Below are positions 1 through 5,963 of a stretch of DNA of 9,834 nucleotides, in pieces. The translations under genes were made by a program, and so were the position numbers. A model generated the notes under the pieces. The model was not told the origin of the DNA and searched no databases. It was given only the letters and a program-made list of their open reading frames with translations. Source of the DNA: Candidatus Cloacimonadota bacterium (lineage in GTDB: Bacteria > Cloacimonadota > Cloacimonadia > Cloacimonadales > Cloacimonadaceae); assembly GCA_028681035.1 (NCBI GenBank), contig JAQUJJ010000131.1, positions 1 to 9,834 of the forward strand, read 5' to 3'. The stretch's first letter is position 1, and the number at the start of each line of letters is the position of its first letter.

Positions 1-153
1 GATGCAACCGATGCAACCGATGCAACCGATGCAACCGATGCAACCGATGCAACCGATGCAACCGATGCAACCGATGCAACCGATGCAACCGATGCAACCA
101 ATGCAACCACTGCAACCACTGCAACCACTGCAACCACTGCAACCGATGCAACA
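1..153 (+). repeat. Nonanucleotide tandem repeat, 17 units, in the transposase linker
   Basis: There are seventeen 9-base units: eleven GATGCAACC, one AATGCAACC, four ACTGCAACC and one GATGCAACA. In the transposase frame they encode (DAT)11-NAT-(TAT)4-DAT. The unit is a multiple of three, so copy number can change by slippage without breaking the frame. The array touches the window edge and may be longer. The identical units lie at the 5' side and the diverged units at the 3' side. Confidence 0.97.
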
Positions 154-2139
154 GCCCCCGTCATTCCAGCGCAGACGGGAACCCAGCCCTTTTCACTTTC
201 GGAGCAAGCCGGTTCCAATCCGGCGGGGCTTGTCAAGCCAGGCGGTAAGGGAGCAGCCTTTCTTGCTCCCCTTTCCGCCAATCCTGCAGAACTCCCCAGC
301 ACTCCAGCACCCCAGCACTTGGACTCCCAAGCCCTTGCCCTGCCCTCCGGCACTCTCACTTCCGGCTCTGCCAAACTAACAGAGAAACAGGAAGTTATCG
401 CCCTCCGCCGTGCTCAAGTATGCGAGGAGGTGTCCCGCCTTATGTCTGCTGAAAAGCTCTCATTGAACAAGGCTATTTCCGCCTATCTGGAAATATATAA
501 CACAGGTATGCATCACCCGCTCATCTTTGCTACTTTGGACAAGATCAGCCCCAGCACCCTCCGCCGTTGGATCGAAGCCTGGAAGCAAAACCGCGATTGG
601 CGTTCTCTTATCCCGGAGTGGAAAAGCGGTAAGGTTGGCCACGGTGTCCCCCTAGACGATTTCAATTGGATCATCGGCTTGCTGCACAGCGATAACAAGC
701 CCGCGGTGTCCTCTGTCCTGCGCTATTGGCATCTCAAGCTACGCCTCGAAAACCGCCCCCAATCCGTATCCGATCGCACCATGGAGCGCGCCGTAAAGGT
801 CTTTGCGCAGCGCAATGCCGCCCGTTGGGCATACATGCGTAGGGGTGCCAAGTATTTCCGTGAGCATTACGTGCCTCATGTCCTAATAAATCACGATTGC
901 GTAGGCGTGGGAGAGCTATATTTCTCCGATGGCTGGACGGCTAACTTTATGGTCAAGAACCCCTATAACAACACTATCTGCCGTCCCACCCTTATCCCTA
1001 TTATGGATTACGCCAGCCGTATGGTAGTTGGTTTCGATATGGATTTCACCGAGAACCGCCGTGTGATAGCCTCTGCCTACCGTAATGCCATCACCCTGTG
1101 GGGCTATGTTCCCCTCTATTTCAAGGCAGATAATGGTCGCAGCTTCCAAGCGCAAGATCTCGTAGGCAAAAAGATGTCCCGTGCCGAGCGGGAGGAGTTC
1201 TTGCAGCAAGAGCGTGATCAGCTTGCCGATGTCATTGGATCCATCTATGCCACCGGGGTTCAGGAAGTGTTGGATTCTCTTCCTTACAACCCCACCGGTA
1301 AAGCCCCCATGGAGCGTTGGTTTGGCACCTTGGACAATGGCTTGGCGCGCTTCCTGCCTCTGTACCTGGGCAATAGTATTGCCGATAAACCCGCTTCCTT
1401 ATCTCGTAACGAGAAGGATTTGCAAAAGATAGCCGCAACTCTCCGTGGCAACGAAGCTCTCACCATCATGGAAGCCAAAGTGTTGATAGAGTATTATATT
1501 ATGGAAGTTTATGGCATGGAGCCTCATGATGGTCTCGGCGGACGCCGCCCCCTGGAAGTATGGCAGGAAGGTGTCGCCCGCATCCCTCACGATCGCCGCC
1601 GTGATGCCTCTGAGCTTTGGTATCTCATGATGGCTTCCGAGGTCAAAAAGCTGGATCGCAATGGCGTTAAAATCCGTGGCATCATGTATTATCACGAAGA
1701 TTTGATGGATTACGTGGGTCGCAAAGTCCATGTCCGTTACGATCAAATGGACGATCGCTATGTCTTTGTTTACGACGAAGCCAAAAACCCCATCTGCCGC
1801 GCTCTTGCCCGCCACGAACACGATCCCCTGGTCACTGTCCGTGGCTCCGATGAAGATAAGCTCAGCTATGTTAACACCCAGAAGATGCGTGCCCGCCTCG
1901 AAAAACGCACCCGCAAGGATGCCAACGATTTAGCTGCCCTCACAAAAGATGGTGGCATGTTCCTCCAGGATGCCGTTATCAAGGTTTCCAATATGCCTGC
2001 CCGCCTCACCAATCTTGGGCATGCCCTCCCCGCCCTCCCCGCATCTGTAGCGCAGGACGCCGTTCCTGCGGAAGAAAAACCGGAATCACCCGAGGTGCTC
2101 TCCCGCGAGTTCCTGGATGCCATCGGCGTTAGTAATTAA
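1..2139 (+). CDS. Mu-type DDE transposase (MuA-like), 5' end outside the window
   Basis: This is the DNA transposase that would bind the prophage ends and catalyse strand transfer during integration and replicative transposition. The frame is open from base 1, so the start lies upstream. The in-frame TTG at 319 and ATG at 442 are internal candidates only, since conserved-looking sequence begins near codon 125. Numbering codons from base 1: codons 1-51 are a tandem (DAT/NAT/TAT) repeat; 53-62 encode a mobile repeat (PVIPAQTGTQ); about 63-124 are a Pro/Ala/Ser-rich linker. Helix-turn-helix-like segments follow (e.g. SPSTLRRWIEAWK). The catalytic triad is D310 (FSDGW), D377 (KADNG) and E438 (KAPMERW). 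The D-D spacing of 67 equals MuA D269-D336, and the D-E spacing is 61 against 56. A beta-barrel-like C-terminal domain begins near codon 567, and a short tail (SREFLDAIGVSN) may contact the ATPase. The ATPase gene follows after 22 bases. Tn7/Tn5053-type transposases are relatives, but the downstream genes point to a phage. Confidence 0.9.
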   Translation, partial: DATDATDATDATDATDATDATDATDATDATDATNATTATTATTATTATDATAPVIPAQTGTQPFSLSEQAGSNPAGLVKPGGKGAAFLAPLSANPAELPSTPAPQHLDSQALALPSGTLTSGSAKLTEKQEVIALRRAQVCEEVSRLMSAEKLSLNKAISAYLEIYNTGMHHPLIFATLDKISPSTLRRWIEAWKQNRDWRSLIPEWKSGKVGHGVPLDDFNWIIGLLHSDNKPAVSSVLRYWHLKLRLENRPQSVSDRTMERAVKVFAQRNAARWAYMRRGAKYFREHYVPHVLINHDCVGVGELYFSDGWTANFMVKNPYNNTICRPTLIPIMDYASRMVVGFDMDFTENRRVIASAYRNAITLWGYVPLYFKADNGRSFQAQDLVGKKMSRAEREEFLQQERDQLADVIGSIYATGVQEVLDSLPYNPTGKAPMERWFGTLDNGLARFLPLYLGNSIADKPASLSRNEKDLQKIAATLRGNEALTIMEAKVLIEYYIMEVYGMEPHDGLGGRRPLEVWQEGVARIPHDRRRDASELWYLMMASEVKKLDRNGVKIRGIMYYHEDLMDYVGRKVHVRYDQMDDRYVFVYDEAKNPICRALARHEHDPLVTVRGSDEDKLSYVNTQKMRARLEKRTRKDANDLAALTKDGGMFLQDAVIKVSNMPARLTNLGHALPALPASVAQDAVPAEEKPESPEVLSREFLDAIGVSN
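157..186 (+). repeat. Family 1 mobile repeat (CCCGTCATTCCAGCG...), copy 1, inside the transposase
   Basis: The sequence starts CCCGTCATTCCAGCG and ends ACCCAG. It matches the elements at 5878-5951 and 7426-7455 at both ends but has a different middle. It is read through as PVIPAQTGTQ in the transposase linker. Repeats encoding PVIPA-x-x-GIQ are common in many bacterial genomes. Confidence 0.8.
249..270 (+). repeat. Perfect 7-bp hairpin within the transposase linker
   Basis: GGGAGCA (249-255) pairs perfectly with TGCTCCC (264-270) across an 8-base loop. Two smaller inverted repeats lie just upstream: GCCGG at 208-212 with CCGGC at 220-224, and GGCTT at 227-231 with AAGCC at 235-239. Together they suggest that this part of the linker also derives from inserted palindromic DNA. 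It lies inside the open transposase frame and has no U-tract, so I do not call it a terminator. Confidence 0.5.
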
Positions 2140-2161
2140 ACCACATAAAGGAGTATAACTT

Positions 2162-2911
2162 ATGAACAGCCATCTGCTTGTTAAAACAAAGAATGTTCAG
2201 CGCGGGTTGGAGTGCCTTTCCTACATCCTCTCCCGCCCTGTTGCCCATCAGGTTGGCATGGGCATGATCTACGGCAAGCCTGGTCTGGGAAAAACCCAGT
2301 TCTCCATGCGCTATGCCATCGAGCACGATTGTGTATATTTCAGTGCCCTTAAAGCCAGCACCCCCAAGAGCTTCACTGTGGAGCTGCTTCACAAACTGCG
2401 TGAGCGTTACGAGCCTTCTCGCACCGATCCGATCATTGGCCCCAAAGCTCGCCTCTTCAGGGACATCCTGGATACCATAAATCTTAATACCTCCAAAAAT
2501 CACATGCCCGTCATCATCATCGATGAGGTGGATAACATCATCCATTACCCCCATGAAGAGATCATTGGCATGCTCCGTGATATCGCCGACAACACTGTTG
2601 CCACCGTTGTCATGGTGGGCATGCAAGACCTCCGTGAGAAGGTCATGAAGCTAAACTCTCACTATTACAATCGCTTCATCTACTTCGCGGAGTTCAAGCC
2701 CCTCACCGATAACGATGTCCTCATGATGTGTGCAGAACTTTCAACCATCGCTATTTCCCCGGATTTGGCACGCTACACCAACGAAAAACCCCAAGCCAGA
2801 GGAGATGCACGTAAGGTTGTAAAAGCCATCAGATTATACGAGGAAATAGCCCTTAAACTCTCCCAACCAAGTTTAGACCTGAATACATACTTAAAGGTGG
2901 TAGGTAAATGA
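2162..2911 (+). CDS. MuB/TniB-type AAA+ ATPase, transposition target-selection protein
   Basis: This 249-residue ATPase probably forms ATP-dependent filaments on DNA, recruits the transposase to target sites and stimulates strand transfer, as MuB and TniB do. The Walker A motif is GKPGLGKT (38-45), the Walker B motif is VIIIDE (117-122), a sensor-1-like strand TVVMVGMQDL follows, and YYNRF offers a candidate arginine finger. The C-terminal helical part (ARGDARKVVKAIRLYEEI) is typical of the family lid. MuB has about 312 residues with an N-terminal helix-turn-helix. This protein reaches Walker A by residue 38, so that domain is absent, as in the shorter TniB-like proteins. The start is supported by AAAGGAG at 2147-2153, 8 bases upstream of ATG. 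The end overlaps the next ATG by four bases (ATGA), suggesting translational coupling. Confidence 0.9.
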   Translation: MNSHLLVKTKNVQRGLECLSYILSRPVAHQVGMGMIYGKPGLGKTQFSMRYAIEHDCVYFSALKASTPKSFTVELLHKLRERYEPSRTDPIIGPKARLFRDILDTINLNTSKNHMPVIIIDEVDNIIHYPHEEIIGMLRDIADNTVATVVMVGMQDLREKVMKLNSHYYNRFIYFAEFKPLTDNDVLMMCAELSTIAISPDLARYTNEKPQARGDARKVVKAIRLYEEIALKLSQPSLDLNTYLKVVGK

Positions 2912-3861
2912 ATCAAGCAACCGATCTCGAAATCATCTCCCGTTATCGCAGGGTAAAGGGCTCCGGCTTATTCCATCTGGATGAATTCTCTGCTGTCACC
3001 GGTTTCCCAATTACCCGCGTTATTGATATCATGAACAAGCTGGAAAGCTCCGGAGAAGTTGTCCGCTTCGGGCATGGGGTCTATCTGTTAAAGCCAGTCA
3101 TTCAGGCGAAGGCAGTATTCCAGTACGATTGGCAGCCCGATATCCAAAAGCTCGCTCTCCTCTTAAACCTCATCACAACTTCCATCTGGCGTCAACGTAT
3201 GTCGATCCGCAATGATTGGATATACAGCGATACATCCCTCTCCCGTTACCTGCGCATCCTGACCTTAACTGGGCACATCTCTGCCAAACGCGATGGCAAA
3301 AAGTCCTTATATCGCAGAGTCAAGAAAGAGCTTACCCTAAGCAACTCTTGGCAAGATTTAACCAGAGGATCACTCTCCATCACAGGAATGCCAGCGTCCC
3401 CCGGAATGCCAGCGTCCTCGCTGGCAAGGTCTGCCGATGTCCCCATCGGCTCTCACCCCCCAAAACAAGGAGAAATAATGCCTAATCTCAGCAAAAACCT
3501 CACCCTCGCCGAAATCACCTGCAAATGTGGCTGCGGTCTCTCCAAGCTGCATCCAAAAACCATCTCCGTCTTCCAATCCACCCGGGATTATTGCGGCTTT
3601 GCGTTATTCATCACCAGCGGATGCCGTTGCCCAAAGCACAATAAAGCCGTGGGTGGGGTTGCGGATAGTGCGCATACTCCCAATCCTGAAGGCTTCTGTC
3701 AGGCTTTGGATATTCGCTTCGCTTCTTCAGCTCAGCTCTTCAAAATCATGTGCGGTCTCATCAAAGCCGGCTGCAAACGCATTGGCATCAACTTTGCCAA
3801 GAGCTTTGTCCACTTCGATACCGATCCCACCAAACCCCAAAACGTCATCTTCAAATACTAA
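2908..3861 (+). CDS. Double winged-helix protein continuous in frame with an M15 peptidase
   Basis: One uninterrupted 317-codon frame holds two apparently unrelated parts. Residues 1-158 look like two winged-helix units: the first ends in a wing-like GEVVRFGHGVYLLKP, and the second contains SDTSLSRYLRILTLTGHI followed by a basic wing. I infer DNA binding and a regulatory role early in the phage programme; it does not look like Mor/C or Ner. Residues about 160-190 are encoded by a hairpin repeat plus its following spacer. Residues 191-317 are a complete M15 peptidase domain with its own ATG and SD at 3478, annotated separately. The natural stop of the regulator seems to have been lost when the repeat arrived. 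Either a fusion protein is made, or the peptidase is mostly made from its internal start, or both. ATG 2908 overlaps the ATPase stop (ATGA). Confidence 0.75.
   Translation: MNQATDLEIISRYRRVKGSGLFHLDEFSAVTGFPITRVIDIMNKLESSGEVVRFGHGVYLLKPVIQAKAVFQYDWQPDIQKLALLLNLITTSIWRQRMSIRNDWIYSDTSLSRYLRILTLTGHISAKRDGKKSLYRRVKKELTLSNSWQDLTRGSLSITGMPASPGMPASSLARSADVPIGSHPPKQGEIMPNLSKNLTLAEITCKCGCGLSKLHPKTISVFQSTRDYCGFALFITSGCRCPKHNKAVGGVADSAHTPNPEGFCQALDIRFASSAQLFKIMCGLIKAGCKRIGINFAKSFVHFDTDPTKPQNVIFKY
3385..3450 (+). repeat. Family 2 double-hairpin repeat, copy 1
   Basis: Two perfect 7-bp hairpins stand in tandem. GCCAGCG (3408-3414) pairs with CGCTGGC (3419-3425) around TCCT. GCCGATG (3433-3439) pairs with CATCGGC (3444-3450) around TCCC. 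Just upstream, GGAATGCCAGCGTCC occurs twice with a 19-base period (3385 and 3404). The element is translated as GMPASPGMPASSLARSADVPIG. It ends 16 bases before the AAGGAG that serves the peptidase start at 3478. Bases CAAAACAAGGAG follow it, exactly as after copy 2. Confidence 0.9.
3478..3861 (+). CDS. M15-family zinc peptidase (probable endolysin), internal start
   Basis: The 127-residue domain resembles Peptidase_M15_3 proteins, small D-Ala-D-Ala carboxypeptidase or L-Ala-D-Glu endopeptidase relatives used by phages to cut peptidoglycan cross-bridges. The likely zinc ligands are H66 (SAH), D78 in QALDI, and H112 in FVHFD. An N-terminal CKCGCG motif (15-20) and the TSGCRCPKHN segment are also typical. 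There is no signal peptide, so release would need a holin or another export route; none is recognisable nearby except possibly the membrane protein at 4893. ATG 3478 has AAGGAG at 3467-3472, 5 bases away, a strong argument for independent initiation although the upstream frame runs straight in. Phage lysis genes usually sit later; here it lies between the transposition and GemA/Gam genes. Confidence 0.8.
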   Translation: MPNLSKNLTLAEITCKCGCGLSKLHPKTISVFQSTRDYCGFALFITSGCRCPKHNKAVGGVADSAHTPNPEGFCQALDIRFASSAQLFKIMCGLIKAGCKRIGINFAKSFVHFDTDPTKPQNVIFKY

Positions 3862-3871
3862 GGAGCTAACC

Positions 3872-4258
3872 ATGCCAAAACAACGCTTCAAAGACCAGCA
3901 AACCTATCTCTGGCACCTCGTGAAACAAGCAGGTTGGGACAAAGCCGTAGCCGGGCAAAATCACTCCCGCTTCGCTGCCTACCTGCTCAAAACCTTCTCC
4001 GTCACCCACGCCAATGTCCTAAACGAAACCCAAATGCGCCAGGCTATCGCCACTCTCAAGCCCTATGCTGCCAAAGCTGCGCACCTCGCCAAGAAAAAGC
4101 TGAACAGTGCCGTTATGGCGCATGTAGCCAAGGCAGGCAAAGACATCAAATGGCTTCACCAGAATATGTCCCAATGGGGTTATGGTGAAAGCCTCCGTGA
4201 ACTCAACTACACACAAGCAACTGCTCTGCTCATGCTTGTAAGAAAAGCCTTACCATAA
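3872..4258 (+). CDS. GemA-like phage protein (Mu gp16 / DUF1018 family, tentative)
   Basis: This is a 128-residue basic, helical protein. The order and pattern fit Mu gp16/GemA: an N-terminal helix rich in basic and aromatic residues (TYLWHLVKQAGW), a central NETQMRQAIATLKPYAAKAA segment, and a C-terminal WGYGESLRELNYTQATALLMLVRKAL resembling the conserved end of DUF1018 proteins. Mu GemA is described as modulating host gene expression and DNA gyrase-related functions; how this protein acts is unknown. The frame is open upstream to 3527, but ATG 3872 is chosen because AGGAG at 3861-3865 stands 6 bases before it and the upstream part would lie antiphase inside the peptidase gene. The SD overlaps the peptidase stop codon. 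Gam-like 4278 follows after 19 bases. Family assignment rests on motif memory, so it could be another small early protein. Confidence 0.55.
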   Translation: MPKQRFKDQQTYLWHLVKQAGWDKAVAGQNHSRFAAYLLKTFSVTHANVLNETQMRQAIATLKPYAAKAAHLAKKKLNSAVMAHVAKAGKDIKWLHQNMSQWGYGESLRELNYTQATALLMLVRKALP

Positions 4259-4277
4259 ACAAATAAAGGAGATCAAA

Positions 4278-4892
4278 ATGAAAAAACAACCATCCAAAAC
4301 AACCGCACCCGAACTAAACAACTGGGAAGAAGTGAACACCTCTCTCAAACGCCTGGGAGAACTTACCTGCCAAAAACGTGATCTGGAAAACAAAATGACG
4401 GAGCTCGTCAGCGAAATAACCGCCAAGTTCAGCACTGACGCAGCTCCGCTCATTGCCGAAATGGAAGCTTTGCAGTCCTCCATCTCTTCTTATGCGACAG
4501 CTCACAAAGATGAATTCACCAAGGAACGCACCAAGGATCTGCCTCACGGCTCCATTTCTTTCCGTGTGTCCACTTCCGTCAAGATTATCTCCAAAGCAAT
4601 CTGTCTCAAAGCCCTCAAAGGCTTGGGAATGCTGGATTTCATCTCCGTGAAGGAAGAGCCCAATAAGGACATGCTCAAAACCCTGGATGATATCTCCCTC
4701 GCCAAGGTCGCCTGCGAAAAGAAAGTGGTGGATAACATCTCCATCACCCCAAAAATCGAAGAACTCATTGGGATATCCGTTCCGCCATCCCCCGTACAGG
4801 CGGTCGCCGTACCGCCATCTCCCGGAATGCCTGCGTCCTCGCTGGCAAGGTCTGCCGATGTCCCCATCGGTTCCCAAAACAAGGAGGCTTAA
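4278..4892 (+). CDS. Gam-like host-nuclease inhibitor (Mu Gam family) with repeat-derived tail
   Basis: Mu Gam is a Ku-like protein that binds double-strand DNA ends and shields them from exonucleases. This 204-residue protein has the expected layout: an N-terminal helix with LKRLGELTCQKRDLENKM, a long coiled-coil stretch (about 15-80), the YATAHKDEF segment, then the strand HGSISFRVSTSVKI, followed by a C-terminal helical part ending near residue 167. Residues about 168-204 are encoded by a family 3 and a family 2 repeat (VPPSPVQAVAVPP, then GMPASSLARSADVPIGS) and are probably not part of the fold. ATG 4278 has AAAGGAG at 4265-4271. The stop TAA (4890-4892) directly abuts the next ATG. The position just after the GemA-like gene supports the call, although Mu itself has gam before gemA. 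Confidence 0.75.
   Translation: MKKQPSKTTAPELNNWEEVNTSLKRLGELTCQKRDLENKMTELVSEITAKFSTDAAPLIAEMEALQSSISSYATAHKDEFTKERTKDLPHGSISFRVSTSVKIISKAICLKALKGLGMLDFISVKEEPNKDMLKTLDDISLAKVACEKKVVDNISITPKIEELIGISVPPSPVQAVAVPPSPGMPASSLARSADVPIGSQNKEA
4777..4818 (+). repeat. Family 3 palindromic repeat, copy A, plus a partial copy
   Basis: The full copy (4791-4818) begins CCCGTACAGGCGG and ends CCGCCAT. GGCGGT (4799-4804) pairs with ACCGCC (4811-4816) around CGCCGT. It is preceded by CCGTTCCGCCAT (4777-4788), identical to the 3' end of copy C at 6251, so an earlier copy was probably truncated or duplicated here. It is read in the gam frame as VPPSPVQAVAVPP. Confidence 0.85.
4821..4871 (+). repeat. Family 2 double-hairpin repeat, copy 2
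   Basis: Near-identical to copy 1. GCCTGCG (4829-4835) pairs with CGCTGGC (4840-4846) with one mismatch. GCCGATG (4854-4860) pairs with CATCGGT (4865-4871) with a terminal G-T wobble. The loops TCCT and TCCC are the same. CAAAACAAGGAGG follows, supplying the SD for the gene at 4893. It is read in gam as GMPASSLARSADVPIGS. Confidence 0.9.
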
Positions 4893-5792
4893 ATGATCTC
4901 CGCCATCTTGCAAATCCTTGCCCTTATCCTCCTTGCCTTTGCCCTCCGCAGGGCAACGAAACAGGATCGCATCAGCGAGCTGGCTCTAAGGGATCATATC
5001 CGCTGCGAAGTCAAAAACGCTGCTAAAGTCGTAATTTCGGAAGTCAACAGCCTGCGGGCAATAGGTTTAGATAATCTAAATGCGTTTGATAGGCTGTTAA
5101 AAGAAGCTGTAATCCTAAACTCAGATGTAAAATCTACTGCCGAGAACATCTACCTCTCAATCCTTGATCCCCTGGGTTTCAAGCATGAGATAATGATGCA
5201 CTCTACCAACCAGGCAAATGCTGTCATAGACAAGCTCTCAGAGCAAATAAATAACACCCACAAGGAGGTCGAGTTCTCCTATGATTCGCTCAGCTCTTCG
5301 CTCATCACCATTGCCGAGAAGCAGCTCCCGGATATCATTGTAAAGCTCAGCACTCTCGAATCTCCCCTTGCCGAGCTTATAAAAGCTCAAGCTGCCAATA
5401 CCGTAAAAGATGGTGAGGCTCGGCGCACCCTCTACAAGCGCATCAAAGATCGGGATTCCGCCATCGTCAATATGCAAAAGGCTATAGAAGAACTCGGCAG
5501 GCAGAAAAAGGATTATGAAGAAACCATCGCATCCATGAAGCATACTGCCTCTTCCTACCTCGCCGATCTGGTGCAAGAGATCACCTTCATTCGCTCCTGG
5601 ATGCAGGTAAAGGGTATGCCTGTAACTGCCTTGGATAAAGCCATCGCTCAAGAGTTCAAAGGTGAATCCCCTTCCGAAATATACCATCGTATCCAAAACG
5701 AAAAAAAACTATCCGCAACCCTCAATGATCCTGCAAAGGCAACCCTCAATGAAGCTGCTAATACAACCCTCAACGAGGCTGCCAATGCCTAA
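4893..5792 (+). CDS. Membrane-anchored coiled-coil protein, function unknown
   Basis: I do not recognise this 299-residue protein. Residues 2-18 (MISAILQILALILLAFAL) form one hydrophobic segment followed by RRATK. By the positive-inside rule this suggests an N-terminal anchor with the rest in the cytoplasm. Residues about 25-265 are mostly helical with heptad-like spacing (for example SEQINNTHKEVEFSYDSLSSSL and KAIEELGRQKKDYEETIASM), so a long coiled coil is likely. The C-terminus carries three 8-residue repeats (ATLNDPAK, ATLNEAAN, TTLNEAAN). ATG 4893 directly follows the gam stop with AAGGAGG at 4881-4887. It is the last gene before a strong terminator, so it ends the early operon. A role in membrane tethering of replication, exclusion or lysis is possible, but nothing in the sequence decides among these. 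Confidence 0.75.
   Translation: MISAILQILALILLAFALRRATKQDRISELALRDHIRCEVKNAAKVVISEVNSLRAIGLDNLNAFDRLLKEAVILNSDVKSTAENIYLSILDPLGFKHEIMMHSTNQANAVIDKLSEQINNTHKEVEFSYDSLSSSLITIAEKQLPDIIVKLSTLESPLAELIKAQAANTVKDGEARRTLYKRIKDRDSAIVNMQKAIEELGRQKKDYEETIASMKHTASSYLADLVQEITFIRSWMQVKGMPVTALDKAIAQEFKGESPSEIYHRIQNEKKLSATLNDPAKATLNEAANTTLNEAANA
5715..5786 (+). repeat. Three 24-base tandem units at the C-terminus of the coiled-coil gene
   Basis: Units lie at 5715-5738, 5739-5762 and 5763-5786, each beginning with GCAACCCTCAA or ACAACCCTCAA. They encode ATLNDPAK, ATLNEAAN and TTLNEAAN just before the final Ala and stop. The unit length preserves the frame, as in the array at the start of the window, with which it shares the GCAACC core. 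Confidence 0.9.
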
Positions 5793-5810
5793 TCTACAAT
5801 GGGAATATCG

Positions 5811-5830
5811 GGGGGCGAAAGCCCCCTTTT
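5811..5830 (+). terminator. Rho-independent terminator after the early operon
   Basis: GGGGGC (5811-5816) pairs perfectly with GCCCCC (5821-5826) around a GAAA tetraloop, followed by TTTT (5827-5830). It lies 19 bases after the coiled-coil gene stop and before the zinc-ribbon gene. It would separate the transposition/early genes from the morphogenesis genes. The U-tract is short. Confidence 0.8.
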
Positions 5831-5839
5831 CCGCATCAG

Positions 5840-5867
5840 CCCGTACAGGCGGTCGCCGTACCGCCAT
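5840..5867 (+). repeat. Family 3 palindromic repeat, copy B
   Basis: Same sequence as copy A: CCCGTACAGGCGG, then GGCGGT (5848-5853) pairing with ACCGCC (5860-5865) around CGCCGT. This copy is intergenic, between the terminator and the zinc-ribbon gene. Confidence 0.85.
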
Positions 5868-5877
5868 ATCCTTATCA

Positions 5878-5951
5878 CCCGTCATTCCAGCGTCGGGGTA
5901 CCCGAACACCAACTTCTCGGTGGGTGGGGTGATTAAGTCTGGTATCCAGAA
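5878..5951 (+). repeat. Family 1 mobile repeat, copy 2, expanded middle
   Basis: It begins CCCGTCATTCCAGCG and ends CTGGTATCCAG, the two ends of family 1, but carries about 45 extra bases between them, including the palindrome GGGTACCC. It ends directly at the AAAGGAG that serves ATG 5964. I see no convincing promoter in 5793-5963, although a late promoter would be expected here. Confidence 0.65.
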
Positions 5952-5963
5952 AAGGAGTACATT

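Noticed and set aside
208..231. tRNA T-arm-like hairpin (GCCGG TTCCAAT CCGGC followed by GGGGCTT)
   Set aside because: The T-arm and a partial acceptor match at 153-158 are suggestive, but there is no D-arm or anticodon arm, position 57 is a pyrimidine, and the region is covered by the transposase frame and a family 1 repeat.
2..379. Open frame encoding a Met-Gln-Pro repeat protein
   Set aside because: It is the +2 reading of the nonanucleotide array; the transposase frame is open over the same bases and continues into conserved domains.
916..1209. Reverse-strand open frames across the transposase and other genes
   Set aside because: They lie antiphase to well-supported + strand genes, have no SD or recognisable motifs, and reflect the C-ending codon bias.
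3527..3871. Upstream extension of the GemA-like frame
   Set aside because: This part is another frame of the M15 peptidase gene; ATG 3872 has a good SD.
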